NCBI RefSeq assembly: GCF_014649835.1
Contig: NZ_BMTU01000010.1
Coordinates: forward strand, 62,001-126,000
Length of the DNA stretch: 64,000 nt
Origin: Streptomyces pilosus
GTDB lineage: Bacteria; Actinomycetota; Actinomycetes; Streptomycetales; Streptomycetaceae
Direction: 5' to 3'
The position numbers and the translations under genes were made by a program. Below, piece by piece: positions 16,005 to 23,350 of the stretch; position 1 is the stretch's first letter; each line of letters begins with the position of its first letter. The notes beneath the pieces are model-generated. The model was not told the origin of the DNA. It was given only the letters and a program-made list of their open reading frames with translations, and searched no databases.

Positions 16005-16586
16005 GTGACCACCCCCACCACCCCCCGCAGCCTGACCATCGACGAACTGCGCGCCAAGCTCGACTCGGCCAACCCGCCCCGGCTGCTCGACGTCCGCTCC
16101 CCCGCCGAGTTCGAGGGAGCGCACATCCCCGGCTCCTACAACGTCCCACTGGCCACCCTGCGCGAGGACCGCGAGGAACTGACCCGGCACCTGGACACCG
16201 ACGTGGTGCTGGTGTGCCGCTCCGGCCAGCGGGCCGGGCAGGCGGAACGCGCCCTCGCCGAGGCCGGGCTGCCCGGCCTGGCGGTCCTGTCGGGCGGCAT
16301 GACCGCCTGGGAGAAGTCCGGTGCCGCGACCACCTACGGCCAGGAGCGCTGGGACATGGAGCGCCAGGTCCGCCTGGTCGCCGGCTCCCTGGTGCTGGTC
16401 GGCGCCGTCGGCAGTTTCTTCGTCCCCGGTATGCAGGCGCTGTCCGCGTTCGTCGGTGGCGGACTGGCCTTCGCCGCGATCAGCAACACCTGCGCCATGG
16501 GCGTACTGCTGTCGAAGATGCCGTGGAACCGCACTCCGTCCTTCGACCCGCGCAAGGCCGTCGCCCGGCTCGCCGACGGCAGGTGA
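16005..16586 (+). CDS. Rhodanese with C-terminal membrane hairpin (YgaP-like, DUF2892)
   Basis: 193 residues. A rhodanese domain at about 8-110 has Cys71 in VCRSGQRAGQ. It is followed by a DUF2892-type pair of transmembrane helices at about 128-170 (RLVAGSLVLVGAVGSFFVPG...), so the catalytic domain is anchored on the cytoplasmic face. The start is a GTG at 16005 with GGAG spaced 9 bases before it. It is the third gene of the persulfide operon, 29 bases after the dioxygenase stop. It likely channels sulfane sulfur at the membrane next to the TauE-type exporter that follows. Confidence 0.9.
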   Translation: MTTPTTPRSLTIDELRAKLDSANPPRLLDVRSPAEFEGAHIPGSYNVPLATLREDREELTRHLDTDVVLVCRSGQRAGQAERALAEAGLPGLAVLSGGMTAWEKSGAATTYGQERWDMERQVRLVAGSLVLVGAVGSFFVPGMQALSAFVGGGLAFAAISNTCAMGVLLSKMPWNRTPSFDPRKAVARLADGR

Positions 16587-16591
16587 CCGTC

Positions 16592-17452
16592 ATGACGCTG
16601 ACGCTCGTCCTGGTCCTCGCGCTGCTGGTGGGCCTCTCCCTCGGCCTGCTCGGGGGAGGCGGGTCGATCCTGACCGTGCCGCTGCTGGTCTACGTCGCGG
16701 GCATGGACGCCAAGGAGGCCATCGCCACCTCCCTGTTCGTCGTCGGCGTCACCTCCGCCGTGGGCATGATCAACCATGCCCGCGGCGGGCGGGTCCGCTG
16801 GCGCACCGGCGTCCTGTTCGGCGCCGCCGGCATGGCGGGCGCCTACACCGGCGGGCTCATCGGCGGCCACATCCCCGACGTGGTCCTGCTGATCGCCTTC
16901 GCCGTCATGATGATCGTCACCGCCGCCGCCATGCTCCGCGGCGGGCGCTCCACCGGCCCCGACCGGGCCCACCGGCAACTCCCCGTGGGGCGCGTCCTGC
17001 TGGACGGCGCGGCCGTGGGCCTGGCCACCGGCCTGGTCGGCGCGGGCGGCGGTTTCCTCGTCGTCCCGGCCCTGGCCCTGCTCGGCGGCCTGCCCATGCC
17101 GGTCGCCATCGGCACCTCGCTCCTGGTCATCGCGATGAAGTCCGCCGCGGGGTTCGCCGGCTATCTGTCGAGCGTCCGGATCGACTGGAGCCTGACCCTG
17201 GCCGTCACCGGGTTCGCGGTCGTCGGCAGCCTCGCCGGGGCCCGGCTGGCCGGGCGCGTCCCCGCCGCCGTCCTCTCCCGGCTGTTCGCCTGGTTCGTGC
17301 TGGTCATGGGCACCTTCGTCCTGGTCCAGCAGGCCCCCGCCCAGATCGCGGTCCCGGCCCTGGCGGCCCTCGCTGCGCTGGGCGCAGGCGCGGGTCTCTG
17401 CTACGGCCTCGTCGCCCGCTGTCCGCTGCGACGGGCCGTCCACCGGGCCTAG
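16592..17452 (+). CDS. TauE/SafE (DUF81) sulfite/sulfur-oxoanion exporter
   Basis: 286 residues, about eight hydrophobic helices in two repeats; GLLGGGGSILTVPLLVYVAGM near the start and GLVGAGGGFLVVPALALLGGLPM at the repeat are the family signature. It probably exports sulfite or related products of persulfide oxidation. I chose ATG 16592; an alternative GTG at 16583 overlaps the preceding stop (GTGA) in the style of this operon and would add three residues. It is the last structural gene before the CstR gene, and a hairpin follows at 17489-17519. Confidence 0.88.
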   Translation: MTLTLVLVLALLVGLSLGLLGGGGSILTVPLLVYVAGMDAKEAIATSLFVVGVTSAVGMINHARGGRVRWRTGVLFGAAGMAGAYTGGLIGGHIPDVVLLIAFAVMMIVTAAAMLRGGRSTGPDRAHRQLPVGRVLLDGAAVGLATGLVGAGGGFLVVPALALLGGLPMPVAIGTSLLVIAMKSAAGFAGYLSSVRIDWSLTLAVTGFAVVGSLAGARLAGRVPAAVLSRLFAWFVLVMGTFVLVQQAPAQIAVPALAALAALGAGAGLCYGLVARCPLRRAVHRA

Positions 17453-17488
17453 CGGCCCCCGGCCCACCGCCGCCCCGGCCCACCGCTG

Positions 17489-17519
17489 CCCCGGCGCACC
17501 GCCCCTCGGCGCGCCGGGG
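17489..17519 (+). terminator. Hairpin after the TauE gene
   Basis: CCCCGGCGC and its exact complement GCGCCGGGG are separated by 13 bases. It probably ends the persulfide operon transcript, leaving the downstream regulator on its own promoter. Confidence 0.6.
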
Positions 17520-17571
17520 CAGTGGCATGCCGTGCCGTCCGGGGAATGCCCCGCCCCGTTCCGGCGTTCAT

Positions 17572-17585
17572 TACCCCAGGGGGTA
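17572..17585. promoter_or_regulatory. CsoR/CstR-family operator 3 (autoregulatory)
   Basis: TACCCCAGGGGGTA is a perfect TACCCC-AG-GGGGTA palindrome located 27 bases before the CstR-like ATG. It matches the two operators before the rhodanese operon, so the repressor likely controls itself as well. Confidence 0.85.
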
Positions 17586-17611
17586 TCAAACGCCGCTCGA
17601 GAGGACACCCC

Positions 17612-17878
17612 ATGGTCCAGCTCCCCGCCGACCAGGTACGGTCGGCCGCCAACCGCCTCAAGCGCGCCCAGGGACAGCTCGCCGGCGTCGTCCGCATGCT
17701 GGAGGAAGGACGCGACTGCGAGGACGTCATCACCCAGCTCGCCGCCGTCAACCGCGCCCTGGACCGCGCCGGCTTCGCCATCGTCGCCAGCGGCCTCAAG
17801 GAGTGCCTGAGCCAGGAGGGCGGCGCCGACAGCCTCGACACCCGGAAGATGGAGAAGCTCTTCCTCTCCCTCTCCTGA
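17612..17878 (+). CDS. cstR: CstR-type persulfide-sensing repressor (CsoR family)
   Basis: 88 residues, all-helical DUF156/CsoR family. Cys36 and Cys65 are present at the conserved W and Y positions, but position 61, which is the copper-ligand histidine in CsoR, is glycine here. This pattern fits CstR, which senses persulfides by forming di- or trisulfide bridges between the cysteines, rather than Cu(I). RSAANRLKRAQGQLAGVVRMLE is the usual N-terminal helix. GAGAGG is upstream of the ATG at 17612. The gene order (rhodaneses, persulfide dioxygenase, TauE) and three matching operators support the assignment. It may have its own promoter behind operator 3. Confidence 0.92.
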   Translation: MVQLPADQVRSAANRLKRAQGQLAGVVRMLEEGRDCEDVITQLAAVNRALDRAGFAIVASGLKECLSQEGGADSLDTRKMEKLFLSLS

Positions 17879-17968
17879 GACGCGGAGCCGAGCCGTCTCC
17901 CCCTGGACGCGGGGCCGAGCCGAGGGCGCCGATCCGCCGTTCCGGCTCCGGCGTCCCCCGCCGGCCGG

Positions 17969-18532
17969 TCAGCGCTCGGGGCAGGGTGCGACCAGCGGCA
18001 CCCAGGGCACCGGCGAAGCCGCCCGGACGAGCGGCCCGCCACGGATGGCGGCCGCGTCCATCACCGTGCAGGCATCGAGCTCGGCCGGCCCGCTGAGCGA
18101 GACGACCAGCACCGAGCAGCCGTACGCGACCGCCACGTCCAGCAGCCCCTTGGCCGTCCCGAGCCGTCCGGCACGGCCGGCAGGGCGGTGGTAGACGGCG
18201 GGCGTGTGGGCGACACCGGCCCGGGCCACACGAGGCAGGGCCCGCCCCACCACCGCGCGCACCGCAGCACTGTCCGGCGGGCGCGGCACGGCCCCCGGCA
18301 GCAGGGGCGGCAGCACCGCGATCAGCAGCAGTGGGGCGCCGCGGGCGTCGGCCAGCCGGATGGCGGCATCCACCACGGGGACGTCGTCGAGGCGGTCGGC
18401 CAGCACGGCGGCCACCGGAAACCGAGGGCGCGAGTGACCTGGTCCGGACACGTGCGAAGGGATGGCGGAGCGGGAGGAGTTCACGGCCGTGGCGCCTCCC
18501 GGGCGGGGAGGGACGGAGGGAGGTGCGGTCAT
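17969..18532 (-). CDS. Usp-like hypothetical protein coupled to terC
   Basis: 187 residues. After a disordered Pro/Ser-rich N-terminus (1-38), residues about 39-180 alternate hydrophobic strands and Ala-rich helices (FPVAAVLADRLDDVP..., APLLLIAVLPPLLP, GCSVLVVSLSGPAEL, PLVRAASPVPWVPLVAP), a layout like the UspA Rossmann-type fold. The ATP-binding GxxGx9G(S/T) motif of UspA is not evident, so a non-nucleotide-binding Usp relative is the best guess. The ATG at 18532 overlaps the terC stop (ATGA), showing translational coupling and an operon with the membrane protein. Function unknown. Confidence 0.6.
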   Translation of the reverse strand: MTAPPSVPPRPGGATAVNSSRSAIPSHVSGPGHSRPRFPVAAVLADRLDDVPVVDAAIRLADARGAPLLLIAVLPPLLPGAVPRPPDSAAVRAVVGRALPRVARAGVAHTPAVYHRPAGRAGRLGTAKGLLDVAVAYGCSVLVVSLSGPAELDACTVMDAAAIRGGPLVRAASPVPWVPLVAPCPER

Positions 18533-19563
18533 GGCGATTCCTTGTCGTGCGTGCTGTGCGGGGCCGCGGGTCGGCGGGCGGCGGGAGTGGAGGCCGCCGC
18601 GCGGCGGGTCTCGTCCCCGGCCGTTCCGGCGGGCCGGCCCCGGGTGGCGATCAGCGACCACATGATGGACACGGTGATCGTGACGACGATGACGCCGAGG
18701 GTGAGGGGAATGGGCAGCTTGCCCACGGGCGTCTCGGACAGGATGAGCTTGACGCCGGCGAAGGCGAGCAGGACGGCGAGGCCGTAGTGCAGGTACGGGA
18801 AGCGGCGCAGCAGTCCGGCCAGGCAGAAGTACAGGCTGCGCAGGCCCAGGACGGCGAAGGCGTTGGCGGTCCATACCAGGAAGGTGTTGGTGGTGATGGC
18901 GAGGACCGCGGCGACGGAGTCGACGGCGAAGACCAGGTCGGTCGCCTCGATCGCGACCAGGACCACGAACAGCAGCGTCGCGACGCGCCTGCCGCCGACG
19001 CGGACGAAGAACGAGTCGCCGTGGAACCGCGGATCGGTGGGGATGAGTTTCCTGACCAGGCGGACGACGGGGTTGCGGTCGGGGTGGACCTCCTCGTCCT
19101 TGGAGACGGCCATCTTCCACCCGGTCCAGATCAAGAAGGCGCCGAAGAGGTAGGCGGTCCAGAAGAACACCCGCAGGAGCTCGGCGCCGACGAAGATGAA
19201 CACCAGCCGGGCCGCCAGTGCGCCGATGACACCCCAGAACAGCACCTTGTGCTGGTAGACGTCGGGCACGGCGAAGAACGAGAAGACCAGCGCGAAGACG
19301 AAGACGTTGTCGATCGACAGGGCCTTCTCGATCAGGTAGCCGGCGTAGTAGGTGGAGGCGGTCTCACCGCCCTGCCAGGCGAGCAGGATCAGGCCGAACC
19401 CCAGGCCGACGGCGATCCACAGCGCGCTCCACAGCGCGGCCTCACGGAAGCCGATCACGTGGTTGTCGCGGTGGGCGATCAGGTCGACGGCGAGCATCAC
19501 GCCGATACCGGCGGTGACCGCCGCCCACATCCACAGGGGGACGGTGAAGGACAGTTCGTTCAT
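18529..19563 (-). CDS. TerC/Alx-family integral membrane protein (metal homeostasis)
   Basis: 344 residues with about nine hydrophobic segments. EKALSIDNVFVFALVFSFFAVP and AIEATDLVFAVDSVAAVLAIT are the two repeat signatures carrying the conserved acidic residues of TerC/Alx. Family members export Mn2+ or are needed to metallate secreted proteins; the substrate here is not shown. A polar Arg/Ala/Pro tail (about 310-344) is not conserved. GAGGAAG precedes the ATG at 19563. A TTGACG -35-like box is at 19628-19623 on the minus strand. It is divergent from a small winged-helix gene across an AT-rich palindromic region. Confidence 0.9.
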   Translation of the reverse strand: MNELSFTVPLWMWAAVTAGIGVMLAVDLIAHRDNHVIGFREAALWSALWIAVGLGFGLILLAWQGGETASTYYAGYLIEKALSIDNVFVFALVFSFFAVPDVYQHKVLFWGVIGALAARLVFIFVGAELLRVFFWTAYLFGAFLIWTGWKMAVSKDEEVHPDRNPVVRLVRKLIPTDPRFHGDSFFVRVGGRRVATLLFVVLVAIEATDLVFAVDSVAAVLAITTNTFLVWTANAFAVLGLRSLYFCLAGLLRRFPYLHYGLAVLLAFAGVKLILSETPVGKLPIPLTLGVIVVTITVSIMWSLIATRGRPAGTAGDETRRAAASTPAARRPAAPHSTHDKESP

Positions 19564-19633
19564 GGTTGCTCGGCTTCCTCGGACGGGAGCGACACGTCCA
19601 GCGTCACCCGGCACCCGACCTGCGTCAAGAATT

Positions 19634-19669
19634 ACGCGAAATATTTTTCGTGCATCGACTTTCGCGAAA
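19634..19669. promoter_or_regulatory. AT-rich palindromic operator region between terC and the winged-helix gene
   Basis: In a stretch of strikingly low GC, CGAAATATTTTTCG (19637-19650) is a near-palindrome and TTTCGCGAAA (19660-19669) is a perfect 10-bp palindrome. Both share the CGAAA/TTTCG half-site, suggesting two sites for one dimeric regulator, most simply the winged-helix protein that starts 40 bp away. Confidence 0.6.
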
Positions 19670-19674
19670 CTTCT

Positions 19675-19703
19675 TTGATCAGACGAACCCGGCTTCGTAG
19701 GAT
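19675..19703 (+). promoter_or_regulatory. Promoter of the leaderless winged-helix gene
   Basis: TTGATC at 19675-19680 and TAGGAT at 19698-19703 are spaced by 17 bases. The GTG start codon at 19710 is where transcription should begin, so the mRNA is probably leaderless. No ribosome site precedes the GTG. Confidence 0.65.
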
Positions 19704-19709
19704 GGGTCC

Positions 19710-20048
19710 GTGAGCCAGCCCTCCGCCAAGCGTGGCGACCAGTGGACGTTCCTGACCAACCACGCCCGTGTCCTGATCGCCCTCGCCCGTGACCCGGAAG
19801 CACGGGGACGCGACGTCGCCGACCTCATCGGCATCACCGAACGCGCCGTGCAACTGATCGTCGCCGACCTGGAGGCGGCCGGATATCTCACCCGCACACG
19901 CGTCGGCCGCCGCAATCGCTACACCATCGACCCCACCGTGGCCCTGCGTCACCCCAGCGAAGCCGACCACCCCGTGGGTGACCTGCTGGCCACCTTCCTG
20001 CACCGCGAGGACACCCCCGCCGAGGACACCGGGAGCACCGCCTCCTGA
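19710..20048 (+). CDS. Winged-helix (MarR/ArsR-like) transcriptional regulator
   Basis: 112 residues. TNHARVLIALARDPEARGRDVADLIGITERAVQLIVADLEAAGYLTRTRVGRRNRY (about 16-72) is a winged helix-turn-helix with recognition helix TERAVQLIVADLE and a basic wing. The rest is a short helix and a polar tail, with no metal or effector domain, so it may sense through dimerisation or simply act as a constitutive binder. The GTG start follows a TAGGAT -10 box by six bases with no ribosome site, giving a leaderless transcript. It is divergent from terC and probably binds the TTTCGCGAAA sites between them. Confidence 0.82.
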   Translation: MSQPSAKRGDQWTFLTNHARVLIALARDPEARGRDVADLIGITERAVQLIVADLEAAGYLTRTRVGRRNRYTIDPTVALRHPSEADHPVGDLLATFLHREDTPAEDTGSTAS

Positions 20049-20247
20049 CCATCCGCCGCCCTGCGAGCGACGGGGAGCGCCCGCCTCGTCCCCCAGGGGC
20101 CGAAACGCACATGGCGGACCCTCGGGCACACGCCCGGGCCGGTCCTGACCGCCCTCGCCTCCGACAGCACACGTGACGTCACCAGCGATCCCCCCTCCCG
20201 AAGGCACCCGTACGCCACCCGACGTACCCGGTGTCCGGGACAGCGGA

Positions 20248-21219
20248 TCAGCGGGCCCTTCCCCGCGGCTTCAAGGGCGTGTTCGGCAGCTCCGGCGCGG
20301 GCAGCGGGGCCCCGTCGTACCCGTGCACCTCGCCGAAGCGGGTGCCGTTCGTCCAGTCCTCGCGAGCCCGCACGATGTCCTCGTGCGACCGGCCGATGAA
20401 GTTCCACCACATGACGATCTCCTCGTCGAACGGCGGACCACCCAACAGGACCAGGCGTGCGGCCTCCGGCCCCCGGTTGGTCAGGGTGAGTGCCGTGCGG
20501 CCGGGGGCCGCGTAGCCCAGTTCGGCCGGCTGTACGGCGGTGCCCCCGACGAGGACGTCGCCCGTGTCGACGAGGACGCCGTGCTCGTGGGCGGGGTCGA
20601 GGTCGAGGGTCGTCACGGCACCCGGCGCCAGGGTGAGTTCGGCGCCCAGCAGGGGGGTGAAGGTCCGGACGGGGGACGTGACTCCGGCGAGCGAGCCGAG
20701 GAAGACGCGCGCCTCGCCGCCGTCCAGCGGTACCGGCTGGGGTACGTGGTGCTGGAAGTCGCGTGCCGCGTCCTGATGTTCGCGGGGCAGTGCCACCCAC
20801 AGCTGCACCCCGTGCAGGATCGTGGTGTTCGGTGTGGAGACCTCCGAATGGCTGATGCCGTGACCGCCGGTCATCAGGTTGAGTTCGCCGGGGCGGACGT
20901 AGGCGTGGCTGCCCAGGCTGTCGCGGTGCTCGATCTCCCCGCTGAACAGCCAGCTCACCGTCTGCAGACCGGTGTGCGGGTGGGGGGCGACGTCCATGCC
21001 GCCGGTGCCGGTGACGTCGTCGGGGCCGTAGTGGTCGGCGAAGCACCAGGCGCCGATGAGTGTCCGGGCCCGCTGCGGCAGGGTGCGCCGCACCCGCATC
21101 GCGCGGGGCCCGCCGAGCGGTACGTCCCGCGCGGTGAGGACCTCGACGCCGGCCGGGCGCGCCGCCTCCGCCTCGCCTCCGCACTTCAGCTCCGGGGGCC
21201 GTGTCTCCGTGTTGCTCAT
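20248..21219 (-). CDS. Pirin-family cupin protein
   Basis: 323 residues, bicupin. The N-terminal cupin has the pirin metal site HPHTGLQTVSWLFSGEIEHRDSLG with GGHGISHSE further on, giving the three His and one Glu ligands for iron. The C-terminal pirin_C domain spans about 185-300 and includes VLLGGPPFDEEIVMWWNF. Pirins are redox-sensing or quercetinase-like proteins; which applies is unknown. GAGAGGG lies just before the ATG at 21219. The 199 bp between the winged-helix gene and this stop (20049-20247) shows no gene. An AT-rich dyad lies about 25-50 bp upstream of the start. Confidence 0.9.
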   Translation of the reverse strand: MSNTETRPPELKCGGEAEAARPAGVEVLTARDVPLGGPRAMRVRRTLPQRARTLIGAWCFADHYGPDDVTGTGGMDVAPHPHTGLQTVSWLFSGEIEHRDSLGSHAYVRPGELNLMTGGHGISHSEVSTPNTTILHGVQLWVALPREHQDAARDFQHHVPQPVPLDGGEARVFLGSLAGVTSPVRTFTPLLGAELTLAPGAVTTLDLDPAHEHGVLVDTGDVLVGGTAVQPAELGYAAPGRTALTLTNRGPEAARLVLLGGPPFDEEIVMWWNFIGRSHEDIVRAREDWTNGTRFGEVHGYDGAPLPAPELPNTPLKPRGRAR

Positions 21220-21244
21220 GCCCTCTCGCCCTCCACCCAGAAAG

Positions 21245-21267
21245 TTGCATTTTCAATTTTTATGCGA
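21245..21267. promoter_or_regulatory. AT-rich imperfect palindrome upstream of pirin
   Basis: Arms TTGCAT and ATGCGA (5 of 6 complementary) flank an 11-base T-rich spacer. The TTGCATTTT half also occurs in the control region of the nearby TetR gene (22571-22588 area), so the TetR protein may act here too. The site is 26 bp from the pirin start. Confidence 0.4.
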
Positions 21268-21284
21268 CGACTATAGGCCGCCGT

Positions 21285-22475
21285 TCACGCGTCGGTCGCC
21301 ACCGGACGGCGCACCAGGTAGCCGGCCGCGGTCACCACCAAGGCTGCCATGCAGGCGATGAACACCAGTCCAGCGCCCTCCAGGCCCATCGGTTCCGACA
21401 GCAGGCCCACGCCGACGACCGGTACCGAGATCCCCGCGTACGCCACCACGAACAGCGAGGAGATCACCGCGGCGCGCCGGTCCGCCGGGGACGCTCCGCT
21501 CACCGCGGACAGCGCGCCCCGGAACGCCAGGCCCTGGCCGAAACCCCCGACGAGCGCGCTCAGCACGACCAGGGCCAGCAGGTCCCAGAGCAACGCGCCC
21601 GCGAGCAGGGCCAGGCCGGTGAGGAGGCCGGCGCAGCCCAGGGGCAGGGACCGCCCCACGCCGACCCGGCCGACGGCCAGCTGACCACCGGTGGAGGCGA
21701 AGAACGCCAGCGCCACCACCGCTCCGCTCACCGCGTGGTCGGTAACGTCGAGGGACTGCGCGAGGAACGCCGGACTGACGGAGGTGAACACGCCGAACAG
21801 GGAGAAGCCGACGAACGAGGCGGTCGCCGCGGGCCCGAACACCTGCCGCACCCCCGCGGGCACCCCGGGCCGCTGCGGCCGTACCGTCCTCAGCGGGCGC
21901 CGCTCCCCCACCGTCTCGGGCAGCCGCAGCAGGATCGCCGCCGAGCACGCCACCAGGGCCAGGTGCGCGGCGAACGGCAGGTACAGCGGCCAGGGCGCGT
22001 ACTGCGCGAGCACCCCGGCGAGCAGCGGGCCGCAGCCGAGCCCGCCCATGTTGACGGCCGTGGCGACGAACGTGGCCCGGGATCCGCCGCCGCGCGGGGC
22101 CAGCTCCATGACGTACGCGGTGGCGACCCCGGTGAACAGACCCGCGGACAGTCCCGACAGCAGCCGCCCGGCGTACAGCCAGCCGAGCCCGGTGGCGCTC
22201 AGGAAGCACACCCCGCTCGCGGCCGCGCAGCCCAGGCCCCAGAGCAGCACCGGGCGTCTGCCGACGGCGTCCGAGGCATTGCCGGCCAGCAGCAGTACGC
22301 CGATGACCGCGACGGCGTACACGGCGTAGACCACGGTGACCGTCAGCTCGGAGAAGCCGAACTTCTCCTGGTACAGCGGGTAGAGGGGGGTCGGCAGTGT
22401 GGTGCCGGTCATGCACACCGCGAACACGGCACCGCCGAGCAGACACAGCCGCCACCCGCGGCGATCACCGGCCAT
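21285..22475 (-). CDS. MFS transporter (12-TM, drug-efflux-like)
   Basis: 396 residues with about twelve hydrophobic helices. GNASDAVGRRPVLLWG is the loop 2-3 motif A, and GRLLSGLSAGLFTGVATAYVME is the motif-C-like helix 4-5 region. The protein resembles arabinose/drug-type MFS exporters; the substrate is not recognisable. The ATG at 22475 sits at the edge of a 115-bp divergent region shared with a TetR gene, so TetR control is expected. It ends 65 bp before the pirin start. Confidence 0.85.
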   Translation of the reverse strand: MAGDRRGWRLCLLGGAVFAVCMTGTTLPTPLYPLYQEKFGFSELTVTVVYAVYAVAVIGVLLLAGNASDAVGRRPVLLWGLGCAAASGVCFLSATGLGWLYAGRLLSGLSAGLFTGVATAYVMELAPRGGGSRATFVATAVNMGGLGCGPLLAGVLAQYAPWPLYLPFAAHLALVACSAAILLRLPETVGERRPLRTVRPQRPGVPAGVRQVFGPAATASFVGFSLFGVFTSVSPAFLAQSLDVTDHAVSGAVVALAFFASTGGQLAVGRVGVGRSLPLGCAGLLTGLALLAGALLWDLLALVVLSALVGGFGQGLAFRGALSAVSGASPADRRAAVISSLFVVAYAGISVPVVGVGLLSEPMGLEGAGLVFIACMAALVVTAAGYLVRRPVATDA

Positions 22476-22555
22476 GACCCGACGCTAACCCCGGACCCGG
22501 CCGTGACCGTCACGGCACGCCACGGCCGGGGCGGAGCTAAGGACGGCGGCTGATT

Positions 22556-22588
22556 TTGCAGATCGTGCATTTTTGCATAGCATGCACG
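22556..22588. promoter_or_regulatory. TetR-gene promoter with overlapping TGCA palindromes
   Basis: TTGCAG at 22556-22561 and TAGCAT at 22578-22583 form a -35/-10 pair with 16-base spacing. TGCATTTTTGCA and a wider GTGCAT...ATGCAC dyad overlap the spacer and -10 box, where a TetR dimer would block transcription of this gene and the divergent MFS gene. Confidence 0.55.
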
Positions 22589-22590
22589 GC

Positions 22591-23253
22591 ATGACGGGGA
22601 AGGACGCCGCGGGCGGCGGGCTGCGGGAGCGCAAGAAGCGGGCCACGCGCGCAGCCCTCACAGAGGCCGCGGTGCGCCTGGCCGCCGAGCACGGGGCGGA
22701 CCACGTCACCGTGGAGGCGATCAGCGCGGCCGCCGGAGTCTCCGTGCGCACCTTTTTCAACTACTTCGACTCGCGCGACGACGCCTTCGTGGTCGTCGAC
22801 GCGGACGTCGGCGCCCGGGTGCGCCGGTCACTGCTCGACGCCCCGGCGGACCTGACTCCCCTGGAGGCGCTGCGCGAGGCGCTCGCCGCCGAACTGGCGG
22901 AGGCCGAGAGGCAGCACGAACTGTGGACTCTGCACGCCGAGGTACTGCGGGCGGCCCCGCACCTCCTCGTGCGCAGCCTCGGCGCCCAGATGGCCGACGA
23001 GGCGGGTCTGGCCGAGGTCGTCGCCCAGCGGATCGCGGCCGGGACACGGGAGGGTGCAGCCGCTCACTCCTCCGGTGGCGAGGGCCGTGCGCCCGGCCTG
23101 TATCCGCGGCTGCTCGCGGCCGTGGCCGGTACGGCGGTCCGGGTGAGCGTGCAGCACTGGTGCGACCGGCAGGACGAGGACGTCCCCTTCGCCGACGTGT
23201 TCCGCGAGGTGTTCGCCCTCCTCGCCGCCGGGCTGCCGGCACCGGGCCGGTAG
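22591..23253 (+). CDS. TetR-family transcriptional regulator
   Basis: 220 residues. The N-terminal HTH (about 15-60) contains AALTEAAVRLAAEHGADHVTVEAISAAAGVSVRTFFNYFDSRDDA, a clear TetR signature. The C-terminal ligand domain is unspecific. Three starts are possible: TTG 22573, ATG 22582 and ATG 22591; I prefer 22591 because it lies 7 bases after a TAGCAT -10 box, consistent with a leaderless mRNA, and none has a ribosome site. It is divergent from one MFS gene and 97 bp before a second (DHA2) exporter, both plausible targets. Confidence 0.88.
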   Translation: MTGKDAAGGGLRERKKRATRAALTEAAVRLAAEHGADHVTVEAISAAAGVSVRTFFNYFDSRDDAFVVVDADVGARVRRSLLDAPADLTPLEALREALAAELAEAERQHELWTLHAEVLRAAPHLLVRSLGAQMADEAGLAEVVAQRIAAGTREGAAAHSSGGEGRAPGLYPRLLAAVAGTAVRVSVQHWCDRQDEDVPFADVFREVFALLAAGLPAPGR

Positions 23254-23350
23254 ACACCGCGCGCCGCCCCGGGCGGCCACCGCCCTCCCCCCTTGTTTCC
23301 CGACGGGGCGCGACCCCGCTTTCACCACCGATCCGCTGAGAGAGACGACC

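Noticed and set aside
19564..19660. Possible yybP-ykoY Mn2+ riboswitch upstream of terC
   Set aside because: TerC/Alx genes can carry this element, but the leader is short and I could not find its conserved loops.
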